Origin: Gnetum montanum
Taxonomy: Eukaryota > Streptophyta > Gnetopsida > Gnetales > Gnetaceae
Direction of reading: 5' to 3'
DNA length: 48,218 nt
Assembly (NCBI GenBank): GCA_015680685.1
Contig: MNCI01001967.1
Location: 538,574 to 586,791 of the forward strand
Below the pieces are notes generated by a model. It was given only the letters and a program-made list of their open reading frames with translations, was not told the origin of the DNA and did not search any database. Below are positions 8,663-19,955 of this stretch, piece by piece. Both the position numbers and the translations under genes were made by a program. The stretch's first letter is position 1. Every line of letters starts with the position of its first letter.

Positions 8663-10862
8663 TTGCAATCACAACATATCCATGGATTAGTAATTATAAT
8701 GTGTAACTTTGAATATTTGAGTACCTTATCTTGTTAATTAGTTACACTTGTCTAAGGTTAGACCATAGTAGATTAATTATTCTATTCTTATTTTATGAAT
8801 TAATTATCATTATAAGTATCACAGGAGCTCGTTGGAAGGGTTTTAACTTCTATAATTTGGTGTTTAAATGTTGATTTCTTAGTTAAACCTTTGTGGGAGT
8901 TAGAAAAATCAGAAACATATTTTTGTTAAAAATGACACATTTGTGGCCCCCATGACTAAGAGCTTACCTTCGGTAGCTACAGGGTCGAAGAATAGAGTAA
9001 TTTGGATAAACAGATAGGAAGTTATGGGCTTTGGATGGTTCTGGTCAAAAAACTCCCTTGGTGTTTGTGAGCAAATATGAAAATTTCTATGGGGTTGGGC
9101 ATATTTATACTATTTTTCTACTACATCGATGGGGTTGTGTATATGAGGCCTAGTATATGCATTGGCTCCATCGATGGGGCCTTGTATATAGGGTCTGTAG
9201 ACAAAATTTTCAAATGTGAATATCTTGAAAAATACAATGAATTTTTAAATGAATTTGGAGTCCATGGAGTCCTAGAAAAGCCAGGAATATGATGAAATCA
9301 TTGAAGAGGAGCTTTGAAAGCTCAAAAATTGAAAAATTTGATGGAGAATGTGTGGATATAACAAAATATGTAATGAAGCACACGGTTTGATGTAGAAGAT
9401 AGGTGTACGAAAGATTCTATTTACAAGAATGCCTAAGAATAAGGTGCTTAATGAACCCAACCAAGAGATATATGCAAGTGGGTCCTCACCATAGCAAGCA
9501 CATGCCTTGTTTGCCCTTGCATAACTTCAACCTAAGGAGTTTGTAGGCCCCATAGGCAATTAATGGTTGATGGAACTTAAGGACCAAAACCCGAAAGATT
9601 CTATCCAAGAATTCAAGTACATTAGCCAAAGACATTGAATCAAGAACATGGACACTGGCTATGAGGTTAGTTATGAGCAGCATAGATGGATGATGGAGAA
9701 GGTGGAATGGAATTCCAAATTGAGGTCATAAGAAGTCCCTTGTGGATTTTTGTTTAAATGACTTGAGAAGGTCCATTCTCAATCCAAACCAAAACTAACT
9801 GCTTTCAGTGACTTTGCATCGCCACTATAAGATCGATCCACCCTCTTAAGACACAAGAGTGCTCCCACAAAACAACCACCACTACATAAAGAGAAGAAAA
9901 GTGAAGCAGGGAGTGAGAGAGGGCCTTGGTTAGAGGGGACCTGCAGGCATGGGTAACATGTCTTTCTAGTCCCATAACCAGTGCTCGTAGCCCATTTATT
10001 TGTCTAAGTGTTGTGCTTTGAATTCTCATCATGTTCATATTTGTTTTCTCATTATTTTTGTTCTTTTTGGATGGAAACCACACCATTCAAAGACTTTATT
10101 TAACTTTTTTATTATTGGTCAACATAGAACAATAAGAAGTTTATGAAAACACTCATGCACCTAAGCAAGTAGAAGAGTACAAAGAGTATTGAGTCCCCTT
10201 ATAGTCAAATCTTGTGTAAACCTTTGAATCCTTTCCAATTCTAGAAACTATTAAGGTCACAAATTTATTAAAAGTTTATTTATGAAAGGGACCTCATACT
10301 TCCAAAATAAGGAAAACCATAGAATTTGTGGATGTGTGGATGTTGTGGACTCATTGCTTGTTCCATGAAAAAGAAACCATGACTTAGCCATCGATACAAG
10401 AATTTAGAAATAGAAATAAGACATTAGCAAATAAAACATTAAGCACAAACCACCATTAGTAATAGCTACAACACCATTGTGTCCTATTGGCATAAAGCAT
10501 GTTTATTAACAAAAATTAGAAAATCGCACTAAAAATAAAGTAAAATATATAAGAAAGTGTAAACTACTTAAAAAAGATTTAAATGTACTAATGATGGTGT
10601 AAAACAAAAATGGTGTAAAATAGGAAAAAATTTTAAAATCAAAAAGGTGTAAAATAAAGAAATTGCAAAGACAAAAATGTGTAAGACAAAAAATGTGTAA
10701 AACAAAAATAGAAAAATTGAGGAGCCACATAAATGATTAGCATAGGTGGCCATCTCCTCCACGACTAAGTTGGAAGGAGGAGATCTAAACAATTAAGCAT
10801 GGTCGCCCATCCATTAAGGTATTTGTTATACTTGCTTGATTTGGCTTGTGGAAAGGCTTCAT
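8663..10862 (-). other. Element A noncoding 3' tail, conserved with B and C
   Basis: No convincing frame. The block about 9790-10090 is clearly similar to 24560-24860 in B and 43230-43490 in C, including the words ACATGTTACCCATGC and GGCCCT...CTCACT (sense strand). Just after the integrase stop a short TTTTACACATTTTTG-like unit is repeated about five times (sense strand, about 10710-10590). Confidence 0.7.
10590..10712 (-). repeat. TTTTACACA minirepeat after integrase in element A
   Basis: On the plus strand GTGTAAAACAAAAA-like words recur about every 15-35 bp (TGGTGTAAAACAAAAATGG, GGTGTAAAATAAAG, TGTGTAAGACAAAAA, TGTGTAAAACAAAAA). Shorter versions lie at the same place in B (about 25320-25375) and C (about 42665-42725). 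Confidence 0.6.
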
Positions 10863-13800
10863 CTATTGGATGTTGACCAATTGCTTTTGGTTTGGGCTTT
10901 TAGGTTTGTATATGATCATGGCCCTAGAAGAAAAGATATCATCAATTATATAAGGTCCCTCCCAAAACATTTGGAATTTGGTTTTTTGTAGTACATGTGT
11001 GAGATTCCAATAGATAATCTTATCTCTCGGTTGGAATTTTACTTTTTGTATTCTAAGATCATGACATTGCTTATTGAATGCCTTGTGCATTTCATTCAAA
11101 AATAGGGCTACCAATCGATTTTTTTTCTAGCACATTAAGGTTGATCAGTCTTTCTTTTTGTGCTAGACTTAAGTTAAGATCCAAGTCATAGGCTATTGAG
11201 AGTGTATGGAGCTCAGATTGAATTGGGAGTGTTGGAAGTTTTCCCTACACCAACTCATAGGAAGAGTAGCCAATAAGGGGTTTCCATGTTGAGTAGTATG
11301 CCCAAAGGGCATTGTTGAGTTTTGTGCTCTAGTCTCTCCTATATTTGTTGATAGTTCTTGTTAGTATTTTTGTAATCTCCTTGTTAGTCACCTCTACTTG
11401 ACTGTTGGCTTAGGGGTGATAAGGTATTGTTAATTTATGTTCAACCCCCAAGCATTGCATAAGTTTTCAAAAATGGCACTTGTAAAATGGGTTTCATTAA
11501 TAGAAATCAGTGCAGGTGGCTCCCCAAACCTATTCACAACATTTTGTTGTACAATTCGAGTAGTAGTGGATGATGTACAATCAATGACAATGGTTGCTTC
11601 TACCCATTTGGTACAGTAGTTAATGACAACGATAATATATGCCTTCTCATTGGACATGGCTGTGATGGAACCCATGAAATCTATGCCTCATATATCAAAG
11701 GGTTCTGGTGGTTGAATCCACTATTGAGAACCCTCCATTTGTGCAGTCATCCCATCATCTCGTTGATAGTGCTCAAAGGATTGGAAAAATTGGTGGGTGT
11801 CCTTGAAGATTGTGGGCCACTAGTATCCTACCATCAAGATTTTTATGGCCATGCATCTCCTAGCATAGTGGCCCCTACAAGGACCTTCATGAGTATCTTA
11901 GAGAATGCATAATTGATCTACATCAAGTACACATCAGTGAACTAGGCCATAGGTACACACCTTATAAATGTATCCATTGATTTCCATGAAGTGGTTAGCT
12001 CAATGAAGAAACTATTATTTATTTTTGTTGTTCAAATCTTGTGTCATCTCCTAAGTGAGAAGAGAAGTGAGGATGCCATCATACCATTTTGGTTTTGAGG
12101 GTATTTGTTCATTTATTGCAATAGCAAAGAGGAGTTCATTGGGAAATAGGTCAGAGAGTAGACTCTCCTCCTCTTTGTTATCCAATCATAATTGAGACAT
12201 GTGAGCAATGACCACATTCTTAATCCCCTTTTGATCTACCATTGTAAGATCAAATTCTTACAAGATCACCACCCACCATATAACATGAGGGCTAGATGTT
12301 GGCTTACTTGTGAGGAAGTGGATGGAACTGTGACCAGTGTCCATAAATACTTTATATCCAAACACATAGTGCCTAAACTTTTCTAGAGCATACACCACCG
12401 CCATCAATTCTTTCTTCATGATGGTGTAATTTATTTGTGCACCCACAATGCTTCAACTTGAAAAGTGGATGTAGTACAAATGTTTCTTATTGTCCAAATG
12501 CATAAGCATGACTCCTAAGGTGTAGTTAGATGCATCCATCATGATATAGAATTATTTAGACTAGTCAGGTGCTCTTGGAATTGGAGTCTCTACGAGCTTC
12601 TATTTGAGGCTCTAGAATACATTTTCACATTTCTTGGTCTAGATGAGGGAGCATTTTTGTTTTTTAGCTTGAACAATGATTTTGTGATCTTAGAGAAATT
12701 CTCTATGAATTGCAAATAATAACCAATGTATCTAAGGAATGATCAAACATCTTTGACAATTTTTGGTTAGAAGTGATTCCTTGGATGACCCTTATCTTTT
12801 TGGGATCTACCTCAATCCCTTCCTGCAAAATTCAGTGCCCCAATACAGTGCCCTCTTGGACCATGAGATAACTCTTTTGCCAATTGAGCCATAAATTTGT
12901 TTCCATACATCTTTTTAGTAGTTTCTCAAGGTGGTCCAAGGTTGCTCGAATGTAGCACCATAAGTGAAGAATTCATCCATGAAGACTTCCACTTCGCTAC
13001 CTATTTACTACTAAAGAATACTTAAGACCAAACATTGGAAAGTGGCAAGAGAATTACATAGACCAAAAGGCATCTTGTGATATCCAAAAGTCCCCCAAGG
13101 ACTTGTGAATGTTGTTTTGGCTTGATCTTTTAATGCAATTTGGATTTTGTTATAGCCACTATAACCATCTAGAAAACTATAATAGCAAAGTCTAGATATG
13201 GTGTCCAACACCCAATCAACGAATGGAAATGGAAAATGATCTTTGAATGTTGCCATGTTTAACAGCTTGAAGTCGATACAAACCCATCATTTCACATCTC
13301 TCTTTGGCACTATCACAAGTGTGTTGACTCACTTGCTATCTGCAATGGAGTAGATGAACCCTGCCTTAAGGAGTTGCTCAATCTCCTCTTTGACAATTTG
13401 CTTCAATTTTTGGTTCAACCATTGTTGTGGTTACCTCCTTGGTTTCATGGATGGATCAGTATAAATGCGATGTTGGCATATCTATGGATCAATTCTAGTG
13501 AGTTCAAGATATGATCAAGCAAAGGCTATTGGCCATTTGTTGACCACTTTCAATAGTTTTTCTTTCTGTTGAGAAGAAAGTTTGGCATTGAGTATGACCA
13601 ACTTGCCATTTTTTAAGAATGCATATTCTAAGCCGACAAGTAGAGTTTTCAACTCTAGGGGCTCTTGTTTAAAATTCTTAGGGATCTCCAACTCTTCCCA
13701 ATTAGTATAATCATTTTTGTCATCAAAGAGTTGGTGAAAAACTTGATCTAGTTCATCCATGCTTGCAACATAAGTGCATGTCAGGCTTTTTGTAGGTTCC

Positions 13801-14589
13801 ATGCACATTGTGCTGTTGTCAAAATCAATGGTTAGCCACTAAGTGCCCCCTTGTTTTGTGGCTACTACGTATAGAAAACTCTGAATATCTTCCTCATGTG
13901 CACATTGCTTGCATGCAAAAATAGATACTCATTTAACAGACCAAATTTTTTGTATGCAATGACACCCTATATCGTTGTACGTGATGCATGGAACTCATCT
14001 CTTCTCGATCTTTCCAAATGCATTTTCTTTAGATATCTCTAGGGAAATATCTCTGATGCCCATTCTTACATCAATAGTGCTTAACCATGCCTTTCCCATA
14101 ATGATTGGGAAGTCCCCCTTGCAGTTTTCAACCTTGATTACTAGGAAATTGGCAAGATAAGAGCACCCACATATAGTGGTCACAATGTCTTCGACCAGTT
14201 CTAATGGAATAATGATGAATTAGTCTACCAATTCTAATTTGATATTTATCTTCTTGATAGGAAGCAAGTTCTAGGAAATATACATCTCATGAGATATCAA
14301 GTTCACACCAGAACCAAAATCAAGAAGAGTTTTACATGGTTAATTTCCAACAATCTATAAATAGATAAGAGGACTCCTAGGATCAACTAATTTCCTAGGA
14401 AGGTTGCTAGCCTGGATCCAATTAGATACACCATGGGTGAGCATAACACTATGGATTTTGGGCAGCATTTGGTTTGGAGGGGACCCATGTAGAGGATGAA
14501 GTAGGGGCAGGGTGATCAATCGCCTAAGTCTATGAGGGCTTAGTAGGGCTATTAAGTAAGAAGAATGGTCTTTTACCAACATGAGGTTC
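10863..14589 (-). pseudogene. Element A pol: protease, reverse transcriptase, RNase H, integrase (decayed)
   Basis: Minus strand, several frames. Protease: LLDFGSGVNLIS near 14310-14345, where the usual D-S/T-G is DFG; followed by PIIMGKAWL. RT: FLDGYSGYNKI and MPFGLCNSLATFQ (13256-13011), with the active site reading FMDE (12983-12972) instead of FMDD. RNase H: MDASNYTLG (near 12530) keeps the first Asp, KELMAVV keeps the Glu, but TGHSS has lost the TDHS Asp. Integrase: GIDFMGS keeps the first catalytic Asp although the preceding Trp is TGA; LISIN has lost the second; QVEVTN keeps the Glu. The C-terminal integrase part ends with FQMFWEGPYII (11114-10863) and has no chromodomain. Family features are of Tat/Athila gypsy pol. 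Not functional. Confidence 0.88.
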
Positions 14590-16888
14590 TAAACCCCTCG
14601 GTTGATGAACTAATTGTAGATTGATGGCCTTGGTAGCGTTACGTTGCTCCAACTAGACTAGAAGTTCACCCTACATAGATGGAGCAGGCAATAGTTGGGT
14701 TGTGGGTTGAGGAATCAATGCAAAAATAGGAGGAGAATAAGGATAAAATGTGGCATCTCTCTTGGAATGTGGAGAATGAGTTCTATAGTATTCAGGAGGG
14801 TGGTAGAGATGTTGGAAAGGAGAAATGTGATTGAAAGAGTCACGTGGAGGCAGGGGTTGCTAAACATAATACCCATATAGATCTGGTTGCCTATAAGGGT
14901 ACTATTGACTTGGTGGTGGCATTTCCCATGACTATGGTTGGTGTCACTATTGATATTGCTCATGCGGTTGCAATGGAGTACCACTTGGATAATAATGTTA
15001 TTACCGATGGAACTGCCTGCGATTGCCTTGTGGGTAAGGCAACCTTCTGGGTTCTTGCCTTCTTGCTAGTCATGGATTTAGAGCATACACCCCAGATTTC
15101 TATAAATGTGACACAATGGGACAACATCCCTTAAGATGTTCATTTTGGTAGATGTCACATCCATTGTCATTATCTAATTTACTTTCTACAATTTCATCTA
15201 CTACAACAATCTTTCCCTTACCCTTTTAGTAGGCACGTTCAACTTCTTTTCACCTCTTTCAGTTATGATCACTACTTTGCTCTTGTGATTCCTTGATGAT
15301 TTTCATAGTAATTTGGAATTTTTCATACCATGAATCCTGCATTTTATCCACCTTGGGAAAAATTTCAAACATTGATTTTTGGATCAGTAAGGTCTTTCTG
15401 TTTACCATTTCATCAAGTGATAATTCCTTCTTACTGTTACAAAATCAAACCTCCATGTTTCTAATGGAATTTTCCTGATTGTATTCCTTTGTACTTTCAC
15501 ATTTTCACAACTCTTCTTCTTCTTTTGCTACCTACTCAATTAGCCTTTTAATCTAATAGGCTCTAGTTTTGATAGTCTCCCTTGGGCATAGACCCTAAGA
15601 GTTCTCCTCATTTCTAATCTAAGTCCATCTATGATATGGCAAAGTTGTTCTCACTAAGAATAACCATGGCTAGAGCATCGGTGTATGAGAGAATCATATC
15701 TACCAATGGCAGCGTCCAAGGGTTCATGATTTCCTTATTTCCATCCTTGCATCTTCCTTCTTAGATTAGACACTCTAGAGTACATCTAATACTTATCATT
15801 AAATGGCTCAAGCATTGTACTCCACCAGTGGATAGATTCTAATTCCAAGGATTGATACCAGCTTTATGCTTCTTTGATGAGTGTCTTAGGAAATAGCTTT
15901 CATTTTGCCAATTTTTTTCAATATTTTGTAAGGCATAAGCATCATGAAAAACTTGAAGATGTGTCTGTGGATTAGAATTATATTCCCCCTCAAATATGGG
16001 AATGTTCATATCAAGTCGTCTAATCCGACTATCTTTCACATGCCTAGTTGGAATTTTTACAACCTCTACAATATTTAGCATGCTTCAAGTTGCCAGAAAA
16101 GGCTCATCATCATCATTATTTCATTGTTTTTGATGATGTCCTCTATTACCCCTTCGATCATTGTGGGTCTAGCAATCATCATTATTATCCCACTGATCAC
16201 CGCTATCATGGTTGTTCCTTCTGTAGCATTGGTTAGAACCAAAAGAGGAAGAAAAAGATGTAGATAAAGAGGGTGAAGAGAGAGGAGGACTGCCACCACC
16301 ATGGTATTTGCCAACTCCCCTTTGATTGTCATGGCCACATTCATCAATTTTCTTATCCTTTTGATGCTTATTTGAGCCACTGCCTTAACTGCCATCTTTA
16401 CTTGAGCCTGAATTGTTGATAGTGGATCACAGATTCAGGGCCACACCCCCATCACCAGTAATAAGGGGTGGAGAATTTTCATGCTGAGGGCCCCCAAAGG
16501 GAGGCTCCTCATTTTTGTCTTAGTTAAGCAGGAAGAAAGGATTGGTGAACCATTTCCCTTTCACAAACTCATGGTGCTTCTCCTGGTGTTGATCTATCCT
16601 ATGTTGTGTTTTAGTTGGATGGTAGTCTTGATAGTCATAATCATGCACAACGTACTCCTCTTGAAGATATTGGATGTCCAAATTCTTAAGAGTTTGAAGT
16701 AGCATCACAGGTATAGATCGATTGGAAGGCATTATAATGTTACCTTCCATATCACGCCATTGTAGTTGTTCATCCTAATGTAAGATGAAGGTGAAGGCAG
16801 GCACATACTCATCTAGATGAGTATACATCACCTTGCATTCTTGAGGGATTGACGATTTAGCATCATCATGCTTGTGAGAAGAAGACAT
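14590..16888 (-). pseudogene. Element A gag (decayed)
   Basis: The start is probably the ATG at 16888 (MSSSHKHDD). The N-terminal part has HLDEYVPAFTFILH and MEGNIIMPSNRSIP, shared with B and C. A polar low-complexity linker follows (16400-16080), then the capsid-like segment with NPQTHLQVFHDAYALQNIE (16081-15839). The zinc knuckle near 15160-15120 reads CDIYQNEHLKGCCP, so the second Cys of the CX2CX3HX4C pattern is Tyr. The rest is Gln/Pro-rich and leads into protease. Several stops and frameshifts. Gag would form the cytoplasmic virus-like particle. Confidence 0.8.
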
Positions 16889-17020
16889 TTTACAATACAA
16901 ATAAAATATCAGTGTGCTTATGTGATTATATTATTTGAGAATGATTTTGACCTTTAGGGTTTGATCAATGATGTTAATGATGTTCACTAAACCTAGGTAG
17001 TGCACATTTCAAATAAAAAG

Positions 17021-17041
17021 AGTCCCTAGAAATGGTGCCAA
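17021..17041 (-). promoter_or_regulatory. Element A primer-binding site (tRNA-Asp type, decayed)
   Basis: Directly after the 5' LTR the minus strand reads TTGGCACCATTTCTAGGGAC. It aligns with the plant Athila-type site TTGGCGCCGTTGCCGGGGAC, known to pair with tRNA-Asp, with six mismatches, five of them C/T or G/A. Confidence 0.8.
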
Positions 17042-17644
17042 TGATGAGTGGTTGAGGTATCCATACATCCAACCACACAAATCATTCGGTTGAATTCCAT
17101 GGACTTTATGTCTTCCAGTACACTAGTCTTCTAGGAACATTAGTCTTCTAGGAAGTGAACTTTGCCCTAATAGTCATTCGTTGTCTTCTCAATTACACTT
17201 GTGATGCGCATGGTACGATTAAGTGTAATCAAGGCATATGATTTTTATTCTTTTATGTTTTATGTTCATGGTAATTAGAATAGAGAAATGAAGTAATTTA
17301 ATAACTAATTTGATTTAGCTAATTAACTAATCTCTAACTAGCCCTAACATAAGCATCTGGTCCCACTTTCCATACACGTTCTAAACCCACATATCCTTTG
17401 CTAGGATTACCAAGTGCTATGCTAGTAGGCAAACCAAGAAATAATGTTGCTAGGATTACCAAGCGAATACATGTTTACGCTTGAAGCAGTTGTACTTATG
17501 TGTTTAATCTATTTAGCTTAACTAATTAACTAGTCACTTGAAATATAATTTAGCTTAATTAATTACATGATGAATGAAAACAATAAATGCATAAATGAAT
17601 CATTAATCTATTCCAAGTGTTGCAAGGTTTGATTAAAATATTCG

Positions 17645-17698
17645 TCTTTATTGACATTCACACTCATGTGTTTAGGTACAACAATGCTCGAATAAAGA
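17645..17698 (-). promoter_or_regulatory. LTR inverted repeat with AATAAA (element A, 5' LTR)
   Basis: Arms TCTTTATT (17645-17652) and AATAAAGA (17691-17698) with a 38-nt loop, identical in both arms to the left LTR although the surrounding sequence has drifted. Confidence 0.6.
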
Positions 17699-17822
17699 TC
17701 TATACACTTTCTAACTCCTACCATGGGCACTCAGAGAAATATTCTAACTATCAAATGATAAAATTGCAAGAGCTCTACTACAATTATGACTTGACATCCT
17801 ATAAAAATAGTTAATGAGCACG

Positions 17823-17830
17823 TATTTATA
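17823..17830 (-). promoter_or_regulatory. TATA box of element A 5' LTR
   Basis: TATAAATA on the minus strand at the U3/R position, about 130 bp upstream of the AATAAA hairpin. The same octamer is in the left LTR (5413-5420) and in the LTRs of B (left), C, D and E. Confidence 0.7.
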
Positions 17831-18042
17831 GACTTTATTCAAGAGCTACGTCGATAGGGCCCCATAGATGCAACAAATGCTACGTCGACACGGCCCCATC
17901 GACAAGGCAACATCACATAGATGGGGCCTCATCGATGAGGCCACATCAACAAGGGATTGTCAACATGACACAAGGAAAATTCATCAAGAGTCGACCTATG
18001 TCTTACAATGTACTCACAGTTTCCTATTAGACTATTTTTGAG

Positions 18043-18680
18043 AGTAAAATATTTTAATTGCAAAACTTGGCACAATTTCTAAAGATGATGCTAGTAGTGT
18101 AGGATGTTATATTATACAAAATCATTGTGCAAATATTTTCATGGCTTCTCATTCTAAAAATATTTAACATTATAAAAGACATGTACTATTTAATCATATT
18201 TACTTCTTGCCTGGCTGATTCCCCATCTATTATACAGATAACATTGCAATGGACAATGAAAAGACCAATTGTAATATTGAGGATAATGTGCCATGTCAAT
18301 TCAAAGATATTTACAATCATCTAGATCCCTATTATCCAAAATTTTCCTATGTTTTTCACAAAGATGAATAAATGAAATTACAAGACCTGCAAGACAACGT
18401 ATTGTTATCACTTGATAAATCAGTTTCATCAATGCTATTTATATTGATGAATAATGGACTAGAGGTTGCCGCAAAAGAGTATAAGGTGCTTGATGAGCTG
18501 TCTAGATCATATAGGTCAATAGAAGCTCAATACATATAGAATCATTTCATAGACACTCATTATGAACTTAGCAAGTTGAAGCATGTTGTCATTCCACTAA
18601 CATCTAAATTAGAGGAAGACACTAATTATCAAGAAGGTCTTATCACCAAAATCCTCCTATCTTCAACATTGATAAACTAG
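18043..18680 (+). pseudogene. Unidentified decayed coding frame of about 210 codons
   Basis: One plus-strand frame runs from about 18046 to a stop at 18678-18680 with only four internal stops (TAA 18165, TGA 18216, TAA 18369, TAG 18537), each explicable by one transition from CAA, CGA or CAG, and no frameshift. The product would contain DDASSVGCYII, a His/Cys-rich part (NHCANIFMASHSKNI, KRHVLFNHIYF), an acidic/aromatic part (NHLDPYYPKFSYVFHK) and a helical C-terminal half (LDELSRSYRSIEAQY). I do not recognise the family. It lies between the right LTR of A and the duplicated FLA promoter. It may be a fragment of another transposon or of a lost host gene. Confidence 0.5.
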
Positions 18681-18693
18681 GTAACCCATGATT

Positions 18694-19595
18694 ATATAAA
18701 TAAAAAATGGGATGCTCATGTATGAGAATTTATAGGATGGTTGGGTAGGATGTGGAGTTCTCTTCAACTCTTATCATTTCTCTAATTCTGCAAGTAACTA
18801 GGACTTTACACTTACTTTATCAATATGAAGAAGTTCTCATTTGTGGCTTGTTGCTTATCAATGATTATACTTAACACTTACTTTTTTAACCCTCCTCATC
18901 TCTAGAGAGCATTGGATTTGTTTAGGGTGTTAGAATTAAAATAATTAAAAGATAAGTAGCATAGAACTTTATACCTTAGCATTCTTTTTGTTTAACTTGG
19001 AAATCTTCTCTCTTTAACTTAGTATTCGATTTGTTTCGCTAGAAAATATTCTATCTGTATCATGTGTAATAGTTCAAATAGTTAACTCATACGAGGTTAA
19101 GTTCTAATCACATTTGAGGGTTGAAATCAAATACCAAATATTGTAATCAACTACTTTCTAAGTGTAAAGTAATTCCCAACTCTAAATAACTTTACTAGTT
19201 ATAAAATTAAATTTTAAGGGAAAGTGAATCTTCAATGTACATGGTTGAGTTGGTTAGAGCATTACACAAGTTTAAAGACATTAGTATGACATGTTCAAGC
19301 TATAAGTTTTGTATAAGTCTTGTTTTGGATATATGCCCAAGTAGTACATATAATCATCTAGTTTGGAACACTAAATCATTATCCTAGTAGTAATACAACC
19401 CCCCCATTAAGTTTCAATTTTGACAACCCTCACCATCCCCACCTCTAGAAAAAATTTAAAGCCAAAATACTATTATTTTTAGTAGGGAAAAAGGAAAATA
19501 ATAAATTTATTCATTATTAGGTGGCTTAATTAGCTACCTTATTTACTTCACAAATAGTATCCTACCTAAACACCTTTATGAACTAGGTGTAAGTC
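18694..19595 (-). repeat. Duplicated FLA upstream region (copy of about 3020-4032)
   Basis: Colinear with the FLA upstream flank, including the region of SINE candidate 1 (A box at 19242-19260) and the run GCCAAAATACTATTATTTTTAG. It lacks about 90 bp of SINE candidate 2. In the minus-strand sense it should lead to an FLA start near 18640, but the coding part is absent and the unidentified frame 18043-18680 occupies that place. Confidence 0.85.
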
Positions 19596-19597
19596 TC

Positions 19598-19955
19598 TTC
19601 ACTACATTAAGCAACATGCTTAGCTTTTCAACCTGCTTCATCATTACGTCGTCCACCACCAAAATGGTGGCCATCTTTTGCAAATTAATCTCATTTGCAA
19701 ATTTTTTCATCATCACAAAGCCATTGAAGGCTTGCACACTCAAGTTAAGCTTTAAAATTTTGGTAATGTTAAAGCCTGTAGAGACCTTTGCTATAGTTAG
19801 CATTAGTGTTACAAGCATAAGCAAAACCATGAAAAAGAAAGCCATTTTTATATTTGAATGGGAAATGACAAAGAGAGAAGTTAAGGATTTGGTAATAAAA
19901 GAAATAAATACCTTATATAAATCATAAATGGGATGCTCATGCATGAGAATTTATT
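19598..19955 (-). pseudogene. FLA pseudogene fragment: promoter edge and first ~85 codons
   Basis: On the minus strand a start at 19845 (MAFFFMV) opens a frame matching residues 1 to about 85 of the FLA protein at 2953, with conserved SVQAFNGF and FANEINLQ. Most changes are C-to-T or G-to-A type (for example Ala to Val and Thr to Met). The leader and TATA region (to 19925) are also copied. Similarity stops abruptly near 19598, after VVK, and the distal end of a second FLA promoter copy follows directly. A truncated, non-functional copy. Confidence 0.85.

Larger units (their letters stand above)
4631..17986 (-). mobile_element. Element A: full-length Ty3/gypsy (Tat/Athila-type) retrotransposon, decayed
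   Basis: Two LTRs (966 and 945 bp) bound an internal region of about 11.4 kb read on the minus strand in the order PBS, gag, protease, RT, RNase H, integrase, noncoding tail, ORF3, PPT. The PBS resembles the tRNA-Asp-type site of Athila-like elements, and order RT-RNase H-integrase places it in Ty3/gypsy. All frames contain stops and frameshifts. Flanking pentamers AGAAC and AGAGT differ by two transitions and may be the original target duplication. It is 13.4 kb long; the extra length relative to B and C comes mainly from ORF3. Confidence 0.9.
17042..17986 (-). repeat. Element A 5' LTR (right copy)
   Basis: TGATGAGTGG...TTCATCA, colinear with 4631-5596. Contains a minus-strand TATAAATA (17830-17823), the AATAAA inverted repeat (17698-17645) and two copies of the sense-strand motif TTGGTAATCCTAG (17413-17401 and 17462-17450). 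Confidence 0.9.

Noticed and set aside
16048-16236. His/Tyr-rich frame on the plus strand in element A
   Set aside because: It is the reverse of the polar repetitive linker of gag.
4626-17991. AGAAC/AGAGT as a certain target-site duplication for element A
   Set aside because: Only three of five bases match. Two transitions could explain the rest, but this is too little to assert.
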